Part shown: positions 16,400 through 25,221 of the stretch, one piece after another | Layout: the number at the start of each line of letters is the position of its first letter | Position numbering within the stretch: position 1 is the first letter of the stretch | NCBI GenBank assembly: GCA_017554445.1 | Contig: JAFZIJ010000063.1 | Location: 1-64,000 of the forward strand | Source of the DNA: Victivallales bacterium | Lineage (GTDB): Bacteria > Verrucomicrobiota > Lentisphaeria > Oligosphaerales > Oligosphaeraceae | DNA: 64,000 nucleotides | Direction: 5' to 3' | The notes under the pieces: generated by a model | Seen by the model: the letters and a program-made list of their open reading frames with translations, nothing else | The model's database searches: none | What the model was told of the DNA's origin: nothing | Program-made: the position numbers and the translations under genes

Positions 16400-17602
16400 T
16401 CAGTCGTTGGGCTTCTGGGCTTTGGCGCCGATGCGCAGACGGAGGGCGTTGAGGGCGATGAAGCCCGTGGCGTCCGCCTGGTTATAGACGTTGTCCTTTT
16501 CGAATGTGACGACTTCCGAATCATAAAGCGTGTACGGTGAGCGGCGGCCACTGATGAAGCAGTTGCCTTTGTAGAGCTTGACGCGGACTTCGCCCGTCAC
16601 GTTCTTCTGGCTTTCCGTGATGGCGGCTTGGAGGAATTCGCGTTCGGGCGAGAACCAGAAACCGTTATAAACCATGTTGGCGTACTGCGGGATGAGTTGG
16701 TCGCGCATGCTCATGACTTCGCGGTCCATGCAGATGGATTCCAACGCACGGTGGGCATGGAAGAGAATGGTTCCGCCGGGGGTTTCATAGACACCGCGGT
16801 CCTTCATGCCCGTGTAGCGCGTTTCGACGATGTCGATACGGCCGACGCCATGCTTCCCGCCGAGGCGGTTGAGTTCGCGCATCAGATTTGCGGGGCTGAG
16901 TTCTTTGCCGTTGACTTTGACAGGAATGCCTTTGACGAATTCGATGGTGACATATTCGGGCTGGTCGGGAGCCTTTTCGACAGGCGTCGTCAAAACATGG
17001 CAGGTCTCCGGAGCTTCCTGCCACGGATCTTCCAACACGCCGCCTTCGAATGAGATGTGGAGAAGGTTACGGTCCATGGAGTAGGGCTTCGCGGCGGAAA
17101 CGGTGATCGGAATCTTGTGCTCATGGGCATAGTTGATCAAATCCGTGCGGGAACGGAACTTCCATTCGGGCGTACGCCAGCAGGCGATGACTTTGATGTC
17201 CGGATTCAAGGCGTAGGCGGACAATTCGAATCGGATCTGGTCATTGCCTTTTCCCGTCGCGCCGTGGCAGATGTATTCGGCGCCTTCGGCCTTCGCGACG
17301 TCGACGAGATGTTTCGCGATGAGCGGACGGGCGATGGACGTACCAAGGAGGTACATATTCTCGTAGATGGCGTTGGCCTGGAACATCGGGAAGATATAGT
17401 CCTTCGCAAACTCTTCCGTCAGGTCTTCAATGTAGGATTTGACGGCGCCAGTGGCATACGCTTTTTCATGGAGTCCGTCCAGTTCCTCTTCCTGCCCGAC
17501 GTTCGCGCAGTAGGTGACGACTTCGGCGTTGTATGTCTCTTGCAACCACTTGAGGATGCAGGACGTGTCCAGACCGCCGGAATATGCGAGTACGATTTTC
17601 AT
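16400..17602 (-). CDS. argG: argininosuccinate synthase
   Basis: 400 aa from the ATG at 17602, with GGAGA about 7 nt upstream; earlier in-frame codons would add a non-homologous leader. The N-terminal ATP pyrophosphatase P-loop AYSGGLDTS is at residues 6-14, followed by further family motifs ([41 protein letters not shown]). It joins citrulline and aspartate using ATP in arginine synthesis, in the cytoplasm. It stands alone: no argH or other arg genes are next to it. The length is normal for the family. Confidence 0.97.
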   Translation of the reverse strand: MKIVLAYSGGLDTSCILKWLQETYNAEVVTYCANVGQEEELDGLHEKAYATGAVKSYIEDLTEEFAKDYIFPMFQANAIYENMYLLGTSIARPLIAKHLVDVAKAEGAEYICHGATGKGNDQIRFELSAYALNPDIKVIACWRTPEWKFRSRTDLINYAHEHKIPITVSAAKPYSMDRNLLHISFEGGVLEDPWQEAPETCHVLTTPVEKAPDQPEYVTIEFVKGIPVKVNGKELSPANLMRELNRLGGKHGVGRIDIVETRYTGMKDRGVYETPGGTILFHAHRALESICMDREVMSMRDQLIPQYANMVYNGFWFSPEREFLQAAITESQKNVTGEVRVKLYKGNCFISGRRSPYTLYDSEVVTFEKDNVYNQADATGFIALNALRLRIGAKAQKPND

Positions 17603-17696
17603 GTTGTTTCTCCGTGTGTTGGGTGAATGGTTGACGATGGTGAAAATCTTTGGCAAAATCAATTAATATAAACCGATTTCGTCATTTTTCATACTT

Positions 17697-20600
17697 TTAG
17701 GCATTGAGAATGAATGGCGATTTCATGATGCCTAGCGGCAGGAGGAAATAATCGTAGGTGAACATGTCGCCTTGCGTCCGCCATGCATTGGGGCCTATCC
17801 AGCGGATGCGACCGCCCAGATGGATGGCTCCAAAGGAATTTTCGCGGTTGCCGTACAATGTGAGATCAAGCGTGTGTTCGCCAGCGGCGAGCTTGCCTAG
17901 ATTCAACTGGAACGGCGAGAAAGCGATGTCGCCCGCCGCCTTTCCGTCAATTGCGGCGCTGACGAGCGTGCCGTGGAAGGATGTAAAGTCGATTTCGCGG
18001 CATGCTTGGCGGCCGCAGAGCTCGGGGCTGATGTCCGCCTGGCGTGACGGGAAGCGGAGCGCGACGTTCTTTTCCTCTTTCAAGGAGAATGTCGTATGGT
18101 AGGTGATGTTGCCGCCGTAGAATGGAAGCCCTTGCGGTGCGATATCGCCCCAATGGAGCGTGCGGACTGGCTCCGTGATGGTCAGCTTGTCGCCAGCGAT
18201 GGCGACGCCGAAGTCGCCGAGGATGTATGCGCGTTCGATGTTCGTGTCGTCGCGGTAGTCGCGAATGATCTGGATGACATGTTCGCCGGGCTTCATGGCG
18301 GGTAGCGCCATCTTGCGGACGCATTCATCTGTCCAGAAGCCTGCATCTTCAAACGGCAGTAACTTCCCGTCCATGAAGATGTTGGACTGTTCCGGTTGCT
18401 CCAACGCGAGGAGCGGTTTGCCGACATATGCCTGGCAATGGATTCTGAATTTCATGGTCAGCGTCCCATGGACTTTCTGTGAGACGGGATAGACCCATGG
18501 CTGGACGATGTGCCCGGTCTTCGGGCGGAGGCCGACCAACGCGCGGACGCGGTTGTCTAGCCGTAGGATCTCTTCTGCTGGTTGCCATTCGCCATCGTTG
18601 AGCTTCCATTCCGGTTCGTCGAGCACGAGAACGTTCGGTTCATCCAATGTGACGGGAATGCAGTCGCCTTTAACGCGGGCTGTGATGTTCGCTTCGATGA
18701 TTCCCTGATTGATCGGGAAGCGCGGTATGGGCTGGCCATTGCTCATGTCGGAAGGCGTAAGCCGCAGGAGAAGATGGCCATGCGGATAGATTTCCGTCTC
18801 GATCGTCGTCCATCCGTTGGCGATATCCGCCTGCAACGGCGTGATGGAGCCGTTGGATGTGTCCAGATAATCCAGTTGCCATGAGCCTTTGAGCATGACG
18901 CGTGACGTTTCGACGGTGCCGTAGCGATCTGTTCTCGTAAGGAATAGATAGCGGACGCCGTTTTGTTCGCGCAACTGGTAGAGGAGACCGCCCATGGCGG
19001 CACCGCGCGTCTTGCTGAGGACTTTCAGTTCGCGGCGCGAATCCAATGCGGCGAGCAGGGCGGCTCTCGTGAAGACTGTCTGGCGGCAGTTGGCCGCCAG
19101 TTTTGCGGCGCGTTTGGACGGCTCCGCATCGCACAACGGCGCGATGTCACCAGCGAAAATGACGTCGCCGCCTGCGGCGCGGAAGTCTTCCAGAATCTTC
19201 AGCGTGGAGGAACGGAGCGTGATGCACGGGGGGACGAGAATCGTGGAGTATTTCATGTCGCCGACGCAGAGCTCTTTGTTTTCGACATGGACATTTTGGA
19301 TGGGCAGGAGGGATTCGGAGAGAAGATCGAAATCAAGAAGTCCTTTGAGCAACCATTCGAATAGATTGCCGAAGTTCTCCTCCGCCTGCTGCCGTGCGAC
19401 GGACGTCTGGTCGAGCGGCCCCCAGAGGAGCCAGAATGATTCGACGGGATGGACGACGGCGATGTGCGAGACGGCCTTGCCACGTGTCATAGCCGCGTTC
19501 ACGCGGGCGAAATGATCCGCAATGACAGGATATTTCTTGTACCATGATGACTGATAATGGATGGAGGCGGGATAGTCGCGTTTGGCTTCGCCCGCCATGG
19601 ATACCCATGAAAGATGCGGAACACGGACGGTCACGCCCAACGCGGCTTGCCAATCGCCATGGCCTTTGTGCCCCATGAAATTGAAATCCCAGTCGGTCAC
19701 GCCGTCGAGTTCGCTTAGGACGCCGCCGCGGCCGAATTGCCGTGAGGCGGATTGGGCCTGTTTGGCGGTGGAGAGCTCTTGGCAGTCGCAGAGCGTGTCG
19801 ATGCCGGGGAGGAGGAAGCCACGGTAGCTGCGCATGGCTTCGCCTAGAGCGGCGGTTTGCGACGTCAGCGTCGGTTCTTCCATCATATGGCCCGTGCTGC
19901 GCAGATTGTGTTTTTGGCACCAATCTCCAATGGTGTCTGCGAAGGCGGACGCAAAGCGTTCGGCGACATGGTCATGGAAACGATAGCGAGCCAACGAATA
20001 CTTGCCGTCAGGCAGTTCCCATATGAGTTCGGGAAGCGTGGCGTAGAAATCGACACCGTAGCCCGCCTTGTATGTTTCGGGGAAGTCATCCGTGAATGGC
20101 AGGTTCACGATTTTCTCTTCCTGCGCGAAGGTCAGGGAGCTTTTACGGGTGAACTGCGGTTCGTCCGTGAAAATGGCGGGAACGGTCTTGTCGAATTCCT
20201 TTCCGATGCTCTTGCGGTAGGCTTCATGCGTGACGTTGACGAACTCCTGGATGGCGCGCGGGTTGAGCGTATCGACGTAGGTCTGGTCGTTGTACCACGA
20301 GTCTTTGTTGGAGACCATCAGATAGCAGAAGATTTTGCGGAATCCGAGCGGCGTGTCGCTCTGCGCATCGCTTTTCCTGTATTCAGCAAGACAACCATTG
20401 GAATCCAATTTGACGAGATAGCAGGCGAGAAGACGGCCTGAATTGTCGTTCTGCGGATCGGGGGCCGCTTCCAACGGTTTGAAGCGGATTTCCAAATGGC
20501 GCGCGCGGAATTTCGGATTCTTTGTGACGATGCCGCCGGCGGCTCCAGACGGCCAGCGGTCTTCGTCATAAAGCCATGCGAGCATGTTGCGTTTTTTCGC

Positions 20601-20849
20601 TTCATCGACACAGTTGTCAACGCGTTTCATGAATTCTTCTGTCAGATAGGGAGTCCCCATGCCTGTACGGGAATGCATGTGGAAACCGCCCATGCCCATC
20701 TCTTGGAAAACGGCGATTTGACGACGTAGCTGGTCTTCCTCAAGCTTGCAGTTCCACGCCCAGAACGGTGTGTCGCGGTAGAGCGAACTTGGATTGGAGA
20801 AAATCTTTTCGAAGGGGACGGATTGGTCTTTCTGATACAATGAATCCAT
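17697..20849 (-). CDS. large glycoside hydrolase, GH106/alpha-L-rhamnosidase-like
   Basis: 1050 aa without a signal peptide, so probably cytoplasmic. The N-terminal catalytic part begins with FWAWNCKLEEDQLRRQI, MGMGGFHMHSRTG and AWLYDEDRWPSGAAGG, the pattern of GH106-type and related proteins. Residues around 200-260 hold FTDEPQFTRK and the barrel continues past GHMMEEPT. The C-terminal third looks like beta-sandwich domains (HIQIIRDYRD, YGNRENSFGAIHLGGR). A GGAG sequence lies 8 nt before the ATG at 20849. It is followed upstream by tsaC and a glycyl radical enzyme, probably not functionally linked. The substrate is likely a rhamnose-containing glycan, but unproven. Confidence 0.8.
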   Translation of the reverse strand: MDSLYQKDQSVPFEKIFSNPSSLYRDTPFWAWNCKLEEDQLRRQIAVFQEMGMGGFHMHSRTGMGTPYLTEEFMKRVDNCVDEAKKRNMLAWLYDEDRWPSGAAGGIVTKNPKFRARHLEIRFKPLEAAPDPQNDNSGRLLACYLVKLDSNGCLAEYRKSDAQSDTPLGFRKIFCYLMVSNKDSWYNDQTYVDTLNPRAIQEFVNVTHEAYRKSIGKEFDKTVPAIFTDEPQFTRKSSLTFAQEEKIVNLPFTDDFPETYKAGYGVDFYATLPELIWELPDGKYSLARYRFHDHVAERFASAFADTIGDWCQKHNLRSTGHMMEEPTLTSQTAALGEAMRSYRGFLLPGIDTLCDCQELSTAKQAQSASRQFGRGGVLSELDGVTDWDFNFMGHKGHGDWQAALGVTVRVPHLSWVSMAGEAKRDYPASIHYQSSWYKKYPVIADHFARVNAAMTRGKAVSHIAVVHPVESFWLLWGPLDQTSVARQQAEENFGNLFEWLLKGLLDFDLLSESLLPIQNVHVENKELCVGDMKYSTILVPPCITLRSSTLKILEDFRAAGGDVIFAGDIAPLCDAEPSKRAAKLAANCRQTVFTRAALLAALDSRRELKVLSKTRGAAMGGLLYQLREQNGVRYLFLTRTDRYGTVETSRVMLKGSWQLDYLDTSNGSITPLQADIANGWTTIETEIYPHGHLLLRLTPSDMSNGQPIPRFPINQGIIEANITARVKGDCIPVTLDEPNVLVLDEPEWKLNDGEWQPAEEILRLDNRVRALVGLRPKTGHIVQPWVYPVSQKVHGTLTMKFRIHCQAYVGKPLLALEQPEQSNIFMDGKLLPFEDAGFWTDECVRKMALPAMKPGEHVIQIIRDYRDDTNIERAYILGDFGVAIAGDKLTITEPVRTLHWGDIAPQGLPFYGGNITYHTTFSLKEEKNVALRFPSRQADISPELCGRQACREIDFTSFHGTLVSAAIDGKAAGDIAFSPFQLNLGKLAAGEHTLDLTLYGNRENSFGAIHLGGRIRWIGPNAWRTQGDMFTYDYFLLPLGIMKSPFILNA

Positions 20850-20887
20850 GTGAATGCTCCGAATGATTGGGATGGGAAAAGGGCGGT

Positions 20888-21487
20888 TCAGCCGTCCAAT
20901 ACGGTTTGGATATCTTGGAGAGTGATAGGACCTTGGCGGAGAATCTTAATGGTACCGCCGACGATTGAAACGACGGTGGATGATGCGCCGCCTGTGACGG
21001 TTACTTTGCCGCCGTCAATGAGCAGGGCGGGGCGTCCGTCCAGACTGGCGACGGCGTCCGACGGCGTGATGGCAGCGGGCGTTCCGGACAGATTGGCGGA
21101 TGTGGCGGCCAATGGTTCGCCGAGTTCGCGTAAAAGCTTGAGAATAAATGGATGGTTCGGAATTCGCAGGCCGATGGTATCGCCGTCATTTGCTTCGACG
21201 ATGACGGTCAGCGGGCCAGGCCAGAAAGCGTCGGCGATTTTCTGAAGCATGGCGTTTGGCTTCAGTCCTGCGCGAATGGCTGTTTCAACATCTGGAGCCA
21301 GCATCTGAAGCCGTTTGTCCGCCGGACGATGTTTCAGACGGTAGATTTCCTGCCGCGCGGAGTCAGATTGCCACAATGCCATCAATCCATAGACGGTTTC
21401 CGTCGGGGCGGCGATAACGTTGCCGCCCTTCAGGGCGAGAATGGCTTGCCGAATGGCCTGTGGCGAATCTTGAAGGACTGTGTCCAT
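20888..21487 (-). CDS. tsaC: L-threonylcarbamoyladenylate synthase (Sua5/YrdC/YciO family)
   Basis: 199 aa. Motifs of the YrdC fold are clear: GGNVIAAPTETVYGLMA, IYRLKHRPADKRLQ, FWPGPLTVIV, IGLRIPNHP and ATSANLSGTPA. It makes threonylcarbamoyl-AMP for t6A37 modification of tRNAs that read ANN codons. The short length fits TsaC rather than full Sua5 with its C-terminal domain. The stop of the upstream glycyl radical enzyme gene is only 7 nt away, so the two are likely cotranscribed, though no shared pathway is evident. Confidence 0.93.
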   Translation of the reverse strand: MDTVLQDSPQAIRQAILALKGGNVIAAPTETVYGLMALWQSDSARQEIYRLKHRPADKRLQMLAPDVETAIRAGLKPNAMLQKIADAFWPGPLTVIVEANDGDTIGLRIPNHPFILKLLRELGEPLAATSANLSGTPAAITPSDAVASLDGRPALLIDGGKVTVTGGASSTVVSIVGGTIKILRQGPITLQDIQTVLDG

Positions 21488-21494
21488 GTGTTTG

Positions 21495-23555
21495 CTACAT
21501 CGTCATTTCGACACGTTTGATGACATGATCCTGATAGGGCTTGTCCAGTTCGACGAAATAGCCGCTCCAGCCCCAGACGCGGACAATCAAATTGCGGTAG
21601 TTTTCCGGATGTTCCTGCGCCGCAAGCAGTTTGTCACGATTGACGGCGTTGAGCTGAAGCTGATGGCCGCCGCGTTGCGCGAAGTATTGGACGAGACGCG
21701 CGACTTTTTCAATACCGTTCTGTTCGCGGAAGGTGGAATCATGAAGCTCCAACGTCAGCGGCCCGCCGTTGATGACACGTTGCAAATGCGGCTTGGTGAA
21801 CGACTTGACGACCGACAGCGGTCCGTTGACCTTCACGTTCAACGACGGCGCGTAGTTGGCGGGGAAGGGCTGCTGTTTGAGGCGCCCGTCCGCCGATGCG
21901 GGAATTTCCGCCGCATGCCACAGATAGTACATGGCGGAGCCTGTTCCTGCGCGATAAACGCCGCCGCGCGCGTTTTTGCGACCTTTCCACGAATCCGCAT
22001 AGGCATCCAGAAGACGCGTGGCGATGGCATCGACTTCGTCGATGTCGTTGCCCATTTTCGGGCAGTCGTAACGAACTTTCGCCAGCAGTTCGGGTTGGCC
22101 TGCGAAATCGCTGTCAATGAGTTCCGCAACGCGTTTCAACGTCAATTCGTGGGATTGGAAGACGAGTTTGTTGATGGCTTCCAATGAATCAACGGCGGTC
22201 GCAAGACCTGTCCCATGGATGCCGAAATTGTTGTATTTGTTTCCATGACAGACATCGCGGGCGTTTTCGATACGTCCGTCACACAAAACGGAAACGAACG
22301 GTCCGGGCAGGATTTCGACCTTCTTCCAATTCTTTTCCAATTCGTCCGCTTCCAACGACAACTGGGCGGCGATGTCGTCCATGAATTCGTCGAAATTGCG
22401 TGCGTTGCTTTTACGGATGACTTTATCGACGACAGCGGGTAGCGAGACAGCGCCGATGTTGGCCAAATCCATGCCGACGCCTGGAATGATGAACTCCCAG
22501 CAGGCCGCGACAGCGTAGTCGCGCGCGTCTTCCAATTCGTAGCCATGTGCCACAAGGCCTGGAATCACGACGTCGTCGTTGGAATATTGCGGGAAGCCAA
22601 GCCCCTGCTTGGTGAGCTCCGTCGCTTTCTCAAGGATTTCAATCGGCGTGTCATGGGCGATTCGCAGATTGATTTTCGGATCGATGAGTTTCAGTTCGCA
22701 GGAGGCTTTGAGGGCCATTTCCGTGAGGAGATTGTAGGCGTTGTTGCCGTTGCGATCCACACCGCCGAGCACGAGACTCTGGCCGTTGTCGCCTTGCTGG
22801 ACGCCGACATAGAGGTCGGAATCGCGATTAAAGGAGAGGAAGAATTCCTCAAGTAATTCAAACGCTTGGTCTTGCGTCAGAATGCCGTTGTCAAGATCAT
22901 GCTTGAGATAAGGGAACATGTATTGGTCAAAACGTCCGACGCCGTTGTGGTATTCGCCTTCGCACCACAGCGTGTAGTGGAGGATGCGGAAGAACTGAAG
23001 AGCCTCATGGAACGTCGTGGCGCCGTTTTCGGGAATTTTGGCGAGAATGGCGGCGATTTCCGTACGGCCTTCTTTCTCGGCGGCTTCGCGATAGCGTTTC
23101 GCCAAATCGATGACGGCGTCAATGCCCGAAATGGCCGCTTCCAGAAATTCGACGCCCATGTCATCATGCTGTTCGCGGGCGACGGCCAAACGGTCAACGG
23201 CGATTTGACGGCGTGCACGAAGCCCCGCCTTGATGGTCGTGGCGTAGTCCGGACTGATGTTGAAGACAAAGCCTTTTTCATGCAGATAGGCTTTGGAACG
23301 CATGTCCTTCCATTCCTGTTCCGTGAATTGTTCGGGAATCTGTTTGATGGTTCGCGTGAAGGCGATACGTTCATCCAATATGAACGCAGGCGTTTCCGCC
23401 GCGAGCATCGCTTTCAAGGCTTCTGCGGAACGTTTTGTCGGCGAGAGTTTCCGTGCGGAGAAATCGTCTTCAAGATGCCAATCGGCATCATGGCGCAGGG
23501 AATGATGTTTGTGGGCGTTGATGTAGTCCAGAAGTGTTTGGATATGCGGTGTCAT
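21495..23555 (-). CDS. glycyl radical enzyme (pyruvate formate-lyase-like), substrate unknown
   Basis: 686 aa. The thiyl-radical cysteine lies in ACWEF (Cys352 with Glu354), the Cys-x-Glu arrangement of diol/choline/HPA-type glycyl radical enzymes rather than the Cys-Cys of true Pfl. The C-terminal glycyl loop reads RVWGW with Gly662, 24 residues from the end. It is shorter than typical members (about 780-850 aa), mostly in the N-terminal part. No radical-SAM activase is encoded anywhere in this window, so activation must come from elsewhere. A candidate promoter is at 23581-23603. It implies anaerobic metabolism. The reaction cannot be told from sequence alone. Confidence 0.88.
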   Translation of the reverse strand: MTPHIQTLLDYINAHKHHSLRHDADWHLEDDFSARKLSPTKRSAEALKAMLAAETPAFILDERIAFTRTIKQIPEQFTEQEWKDMRSKAYLHEKGFVFNISPDYATTIKAGLRARRQIAVDRLAVAREQHDDMGVEFLEAAISGIDAVIDLAKRYREAAEKEGRTEIAAILAKIPENGATTFHEALQFFRILHYTLWCEGEYHNGVGRFDQYMFPYLKHDLDNGILTQDQAFELLEEFFLSFNRDSDLYVGVQQGDNGQSLVLGGVDRNGNNAYNLLTEMALKASCELKLIDPKINLRIAHDTPIEILEKATELTKQGLGFPQYSNDDVVIPGLVAHGYELEDARDYAVAACWEFIIPGVGMDLANIGAVSLPAVVDKVIRKSNARNFDEFMDDIAAQLSLEADELEKNWKKVEILPGPFVSVLCDGRIENARDVCHGNKYNNFGIHGTGLATAVDSLEAINKLVFQSHELTLKRVAELIDSDFAGQPELLAKVRYDCPKMGNDIDEVDAIATRLLDAYADSWKGRKNARGGVYRAGTGSAMYYLWHAAEIPASADGRLKQQPFPANYAPSLNVKVNGPLSVVKSFTKPHLQRVINGGPLTLELHDSTFREQNGIEKVARLVQYFAQRGGHQLQLNAVNRDKLLAAQEHPENYRNLIVRVWGWSGYFVELDKPYQDHVIKRVEMTM

Positions 23556-23580
23556 GGCTGTGTGGTATTGTTAAATGGAA

Positions 23581-23603
23581 CTATATAATATAAGGTAAAA
23601 AAC
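23581..23603 (-). promoter_or_regulatory. candidate promoter of the glycyl radical enzyme gene
   Basis: The minus strand reads TTTTTTACCTTATATTATAT, with TATATT and TATA cores, 26-48 nt before the ATG at 23555. It closely matches the elements at 14018-14040 and 39415-39436. There is no good -35 hexamer at the usual spacing. Confidence 0.4.
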
Positions 23604-23615
23604 GGCATGGCGTCG

Positions 23616-24347
23616 TCAGTTTTTAAAGACGGCGATGAACTCTTGGTTTCCTTCCGGACCGAGAATCGGAGACGGAATGACACCTAAATTTATCCAATGT
23701 AATTCATTTTGTGCAAAAACCAAGATTTTTTCAACACATTGTTGCCTAATTTTATCGTCTTTTACGACGCCATGCTTGCCGATGTTCTCGCGTTCGGATT
23801 CAAATTGCGGCTTGATGAGTACGGCGATCCATGCGGATGGCGCAAGAAGCGGCTTGCAGGGCGGCAGGACTTTTGTTAGGGAGATGAACGAAACATCGCC
23901 GACGAGAATGTCGATGGAATCTGGAATAAGTTCGTGTGACAGTTGTCGTGCGTTTGTTTTTTGAAGATTGACGACGCGTGGATCAGCGACGAGTTTCGGA
24001 TGCAACTGATCTGTTCCGACATCGACGGCATAGACTTTTGCAACGCCATGTTGCAGAAGAACATCCGTGAAACCACCTGTTGATGCTCCTAAATCTAGAG
24101 CCGTTTTCCCTTCGAGAGCAGGGCGGAATTTTTCAATGGCTGGAAGAAGCTTGTATGCGCCGCGCGAAACGTATTTCAACTCTTGCAAGACATTCAGTTG
24201 CAGGGAGTCATCCACGCCTTGGGCTGATTTTCGCACAGGCGTCCCATCCGGAAGCAGCACTTGTCCGCTTTCGATAAGTTTCTGTGCGGCGGATTTGGAT
24301 GGTGCAAGCCCCGTATTGACAAGCAACTGATCAGCTCTGATTTTCAT
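23616..24347 (-). CDS. tlyA: TlyA-family rRNA 2'-O-methyltransferase / hemolysin-like protein
   Basis: 243 aa from the ATG at 24347 (MKIRADQLLVNTGLAPSK), which gives a standard S4 RNA-binding domain at residues 1-60. A FtsJ/RrmJ-like methyltransferase follows, with the SAM-binding motif ALDLGASTGGFTDVLL and the later VGDVSFISL and IKPQFE motifs. Members methylate cytidines in 16S/23S rRNA. The upstream codons of the longer frame lie in the terminator hairpin of the preceding gene, so the shorter start is preferred. Confidence 0.92.
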   Translation of the reverse strand: MKIRADQLLVNTGLAPSKSAAQKLIESGQVLLPDGTPVRKSAQGVDDSLQLNVLQELKYVSRGAYKLLPAIEKFRPALEGKTALDLGASTGGFTDVLLQHGVAKVYAVDVGTDQLHPKLVADPRVVNLQKTNARQLSHELIPDSIDILVGDVSFISLTKVLPPCKPLLAPSAWIAVLIKPQFESERENIGKHGVVKDDKIRQQCVEKILVFAQNELHWINLGVIPSPILGPEGNQEFIAVFKN

Positions 24348-24377
24348 GGACGTAAAAAAGATTTGCTTAAGTACGAA

Positions 24378-24411
24378 ACAAGCACAAACAATTGTCATTG
24401 TTTGTGCTTGT
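24378..24411 (-). terminator. strong hairpin after the LolD-type ATPase gene
   Basis: A perfect 15-bp inverted repeat (ACAAGCACAAACAAT and its complement) with a 4-nt loop lies 30 nt after the stop at 24441 and is followed on the minus strand by only a short T run (TTTCGT after the stem). It probably ends the long envelope operon that starts at 36053. The weak U-tract lowers certainty. Confidence 0.65.
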
Positions 24412-24440
24412 GAAAAAAGAAATAGACGTATAGAATACGA

Positions 24441-25163
24441 TTACTTGACGGAACCGGTGTTGATCTTGAGGTCTGCACGGTTCTGGAGCTTGTCAACGGT
24501 ACCATCTTTGATCCATAGGATGCGGTCGGATGTGGCGAGCATCTTATGGTCGTGGGTGGCGGTGATAACCGTCACTCCGAGCTGGCGGGAGAGGTCGGAC
24601 ATCAACTTGATGATATCTTCACCGGTCTGCAAGTCCAAGTTGGCGGTCGGTTCATCGGCGAGGATGATGGCGGGTTCGTTTGCGAGGGCGCGGGCAATGG
24701 CGACACGCTGCTGCTGACCACCGGACATTTCGTCCGGGCGGTGTGTGAGACGGTGGCCGAGTCCGACCATCTTGAGGACTTCGATGGCGCGCTCGCGCGC
24801 TTTGTCAGGATCCATGCCGCCGAAAAGCAACGGCAGAGAGACGTTGCCAATGGCGTCATACGCATACAGAAGGTTGTATGACTGGAAGACATAGCCAATG
24901 TGATGGCCGCGGAAGTGGGCGAGCTGGCGAGCGGTTAGTTGCGTCAGATTGATTCCCGCGACTTCGACGGAGCCGGATGTCGGCGTGTCGAGTGCTCCAA
25001 TCATGTTGAATAGAGTACTCTTTCCCGAACCAGAGGGGCCCATGATGGACAGATATTCTCCGCGGAAAATTTCGACATTGATGTCCTTCAAGGCATGGAC
25101 AATGACTTTACCGAGATTGAAGGTCTTGTTGACACCGCGTACTGTGATGAGTGTTTCTGGCAT
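24441..25163 (-). CDS. LolD/MacB-type ABC transporter ATP-binding protein
   Basis: 240 aa with all ABC motifs: Walker A GPSGSGKST, signature SGGQQQR, Walker B AIILADEPTANLD and the H-loop TATHDH. The sequence type (YVFQSYNLLYAYDAIGNV) is that of MacB/LolD/FtsE ATPases, which drive FtsX-type permeases working on periplasmic substrates rather than classical transport. It is the last gene of the cluster, after the OPT-like transporter. Its likely partner is the FtsX part of the 1703-aa fusion or the 500-aa permease. Confidence 0.93.
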   Translation of the reverse strand: MPETLITVRGVNKTFNLGKVIVHALKDINVEIFRGEYLSIMGPSGSGKSTLFNMIGALDTPTSGSVEVAGINLTQLTARQLAHFRGHHIGYVFQSYNLLYAYDAIGNVSLPLLFGGMDPDKARERAIEVLKMVGLGHRLTHRPDEMSGGQQQRVAIARALANEPAIILADEPTANLDLQTGEDIIKLMSDLSRQLGVTVITATHDHKMLATSDRILWIKDGTVDKLQNRADLKINTGSVK

Positions 25164-25221
25164 TATTCGATATCCTGTTTAAAAGGAGTTTAACCCAATG
25201 ATTGCGTTTGACTTGAATCTC

